Below are positions 63,229 through 64,000 of a stretch of 64,000 bases of DNA, piece by piece. The stretch is from Deltaproteobacteria bacterium UBA2409 (GTDB taxonomy: Bacteria; Bdellovibrionota_C; UBA2361; DDRT01). Position 1 is the first letter of the stretch; the number at the start of each line of letters is the position of its first letter. Where the stretch lies: contig DDRT01000022.1 in the NCBI GenBank assembly GCA_002343185.1, positions 43,232 through 107,231 of the forward strand, given 5' to 3'. The notes beneath the pieces were generated by a model, which was not told where the DNA came from, ran no database searches, and worked only from the letters and a program-made list of their open reading frames with translations. The position numbers were made by a program, and so were the translations under genes.

Positions 63229-63783
63229 ATGAAAAAGAGCGATTCCCCTGGTTTTTTTCTAACAACACTTGAAAGTGCTCTTGGTTGGGCAAGAAAATAT
63301 TCTCTATTTCCTTATCCATTCGTCACTGCATGCTGTGGAATGGAATATATGGCTGTTAGCTGCTCACATTATGATTCTGATCGATTTGGTGCAGCTCTTC
63401 CAAGATTTACACCAAGACAGGCTGATCTGTTGTTAGTCGTTGGAACTGTTAATCATAAATTAGCCCCTGTTCTTCTTAGGGTTTATGAACAGATGGCTGA
63501 ACCTAAATGGGTCGTTGCATTTGGTGCATGTGCCTCATCTGGAGGGTTTTATGACAACTACACCACAGTTGCTGGGATTGATAAGATATTACCAGTTGAT
63601 ATGTACATACCAGGTTGCCCTCCAAGACCTGAAACCGTAATAGATGCCATAATGCACCTTCAAAAAAATATCCAAAAATCCCGCCAGCAGATAATCCCGG
63701 AACACGGTGGTCTGCAACCGCATCCTGAACTGCCAAAATTACTTGGTGATCCGATTGATACTTCGAGAGAAAAGCGAGTTTAG
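63229..63783 (+). CDS. nuoB: NADH-quinone oxidoreductase subunit B
   Basis: Carries iron-sulfur cluster N2 at the quinone site of complex I. Cluster ligands: FVTACCGMEYMA (two Cys), AFGACASSGGFYDNY and YIPGCPPRPETVIDAIMHLQ. Starting ATG 63229 (MKKSDSPGFFLTTLES) matches the family and has TAATCA 7 nt upstream; GTG 63202 would extend it. No nuoA or nuoC is adjacent: the next frame, on the minus strand, is a four-helix-bundle protein. So nuoB is isolated here. Confidence 0.92.
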   Translation: MKKSDSPGFFLTTLESALGWARKYSLFPYPFVTACCGMEYMAVSCSHYDSDRFGAALPRFTPRQADLLLVVGTVNHKLAPVLLRVYEQMAEPKWVVAFGACASSGGFYDNYTTVAGIDKILPVDMYIPGCPPRPETVIDAIMHLQKNIQKSRQQIIPEHGGLQPHPELPKLLGDPIDTSREKRV

Positions 63784-63876
63784 GAACTTATAGCCAGATT
63801 TCTGCTCCTGTTGTCCGTATCTCTGTGATCCGATAGCTGTTTGCCGAAACCGACAGCCGAAAATTTAAGGGGATTC

Positions 63877-63999
63877 TCACCCCTTCTTGATTAGCTTATA
63901 TAGTGATGCTGCAAGGCTATCTAATAGTCTATAAGCATCTGTATCTTTGAGATCAGCTATGTCAAATAGAGCCTGACACTCTCTGACTGATCCAAACGC
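63877..63999 (-). CDS. Four-helix-bundle protein (23S rRNA IVP-like), C-terminal 40 residues, runs off window end
   Basis: The minus-strand frame entering from the right edge reads AFGSVRECQALFDIADLKDT, then DAYRLLDSLAASLYKLIKKG and stop TGA (63877-63879). The pattern of acidic start helix, RECQALFDIADL and ASLYKLIK matches the C-terminal helices of the 23S rRNA-intervening-sequence family four-helix-bundle proteins. Function unknown. Only a fragment is visible. Confidence 0.7.
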   Translation of the reverse strand, partial: AFGSVRECQALFDIADLKDTDAYRLLDSLAASLYKLIKKG

Positions 64000-64000
64000 T

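Overview
The window is one contiguous, gene-dense, AT-rich bacterial segment. It carries housekeeping genes (uvrB, proS, trhO, ettA, murF, purK, purE, ahcY, purD, purH, nuoB and one tRNA-Ala), a large surface-polysaccharide locus, several secreted modular proteins and a block of proteins I do not recognise. LPS/O-antigen type genes, signal peptides and a lipoprotein point to a Gram-negative-type, aerobic or respiring, free-living heterotroph. ProRS is of the archaeal/eukaryotic-like type, and Thr/Pro-rich linkers join secreted domains. I cannot place the organism in a phylum from sequence alone. Many transcription units start with a TANNNT-like hexamer only 5-10 nt before the start codon and no Shine-Dalgarno, which suggests widespread leaderless mRNAs. 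Genes with a clear SD (the DUF5610-like gene, ahcY, the small secreted protein at 49 kb, the Kazal gene) also occur.

Layout. 0-7 kb: DNA repair, translation and cell-wall genes (uvrB, proS, trhO, ettA, a Kazal-type lipoprotein, murF). 7-13 kb: two overlapping genes for secreted proteins, a 1403-residue multimodular protein and a subtilisin-like protease, which share Thr-Pro linkers and carboxypeptidase-regulatory-like modules. 13-20 kb: purK-purE, GT-C/O-antigen ligase-like membrane proteins, a MerC-like protein and a DUF5610-like protein. 20-25 kb: orphan antitoxin, DEAD-box helicase, collagen-like secreted protein, and a non-coding stretch with palindromic repeats. 24.7-40.5 kb: polysaccharide locus with methyltransferases, FkbM, flippase, GT2, three GT4s, a polymerase-like protein, DegT aminotransferase, a HigBA-type toxin-antitoxin pair, two near-duplicate TylF-like methyltransferases, a split transketolase and an initiating sugar transferase.

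40.5-49 kb: an ABC-F ATPase, then three proteins of unknown function (1197, 136 and 622 residues), then a complete tRNA-Ala(GGC) followed on its 5' side by two further partial copies of its 5' half in a tandem repeat array. 49-56 kb: small secreted protein, DUF72, TPR-like protein, CDGSH protein, ahcY, degenerate GlpD-like protein, aromatic aminotransferase. 56-63 kb: an apparent minus-strand operon of two polytopic GT-C-like membrane proteins, a PHP-like protein, purH and purD. The window closes with an isolated nuoB and the 3' end of a four-helix-bundle protein gene.

Two families of intergenic palindromes are scattered through the window: GGGGGTCAGGCC...GGCCTGACCCCC, at five sites, and GG[A/T]CTGGTTTTAACCAG[T/A]CC, at two sites. 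The items I consider most worth pursuing are the leaderless promoter pattern, the unknown 42-48 kb cluster, the tRNA-Ala repeat array, the palindrome family, and the recombining TylF-like pair around the split transketolase.
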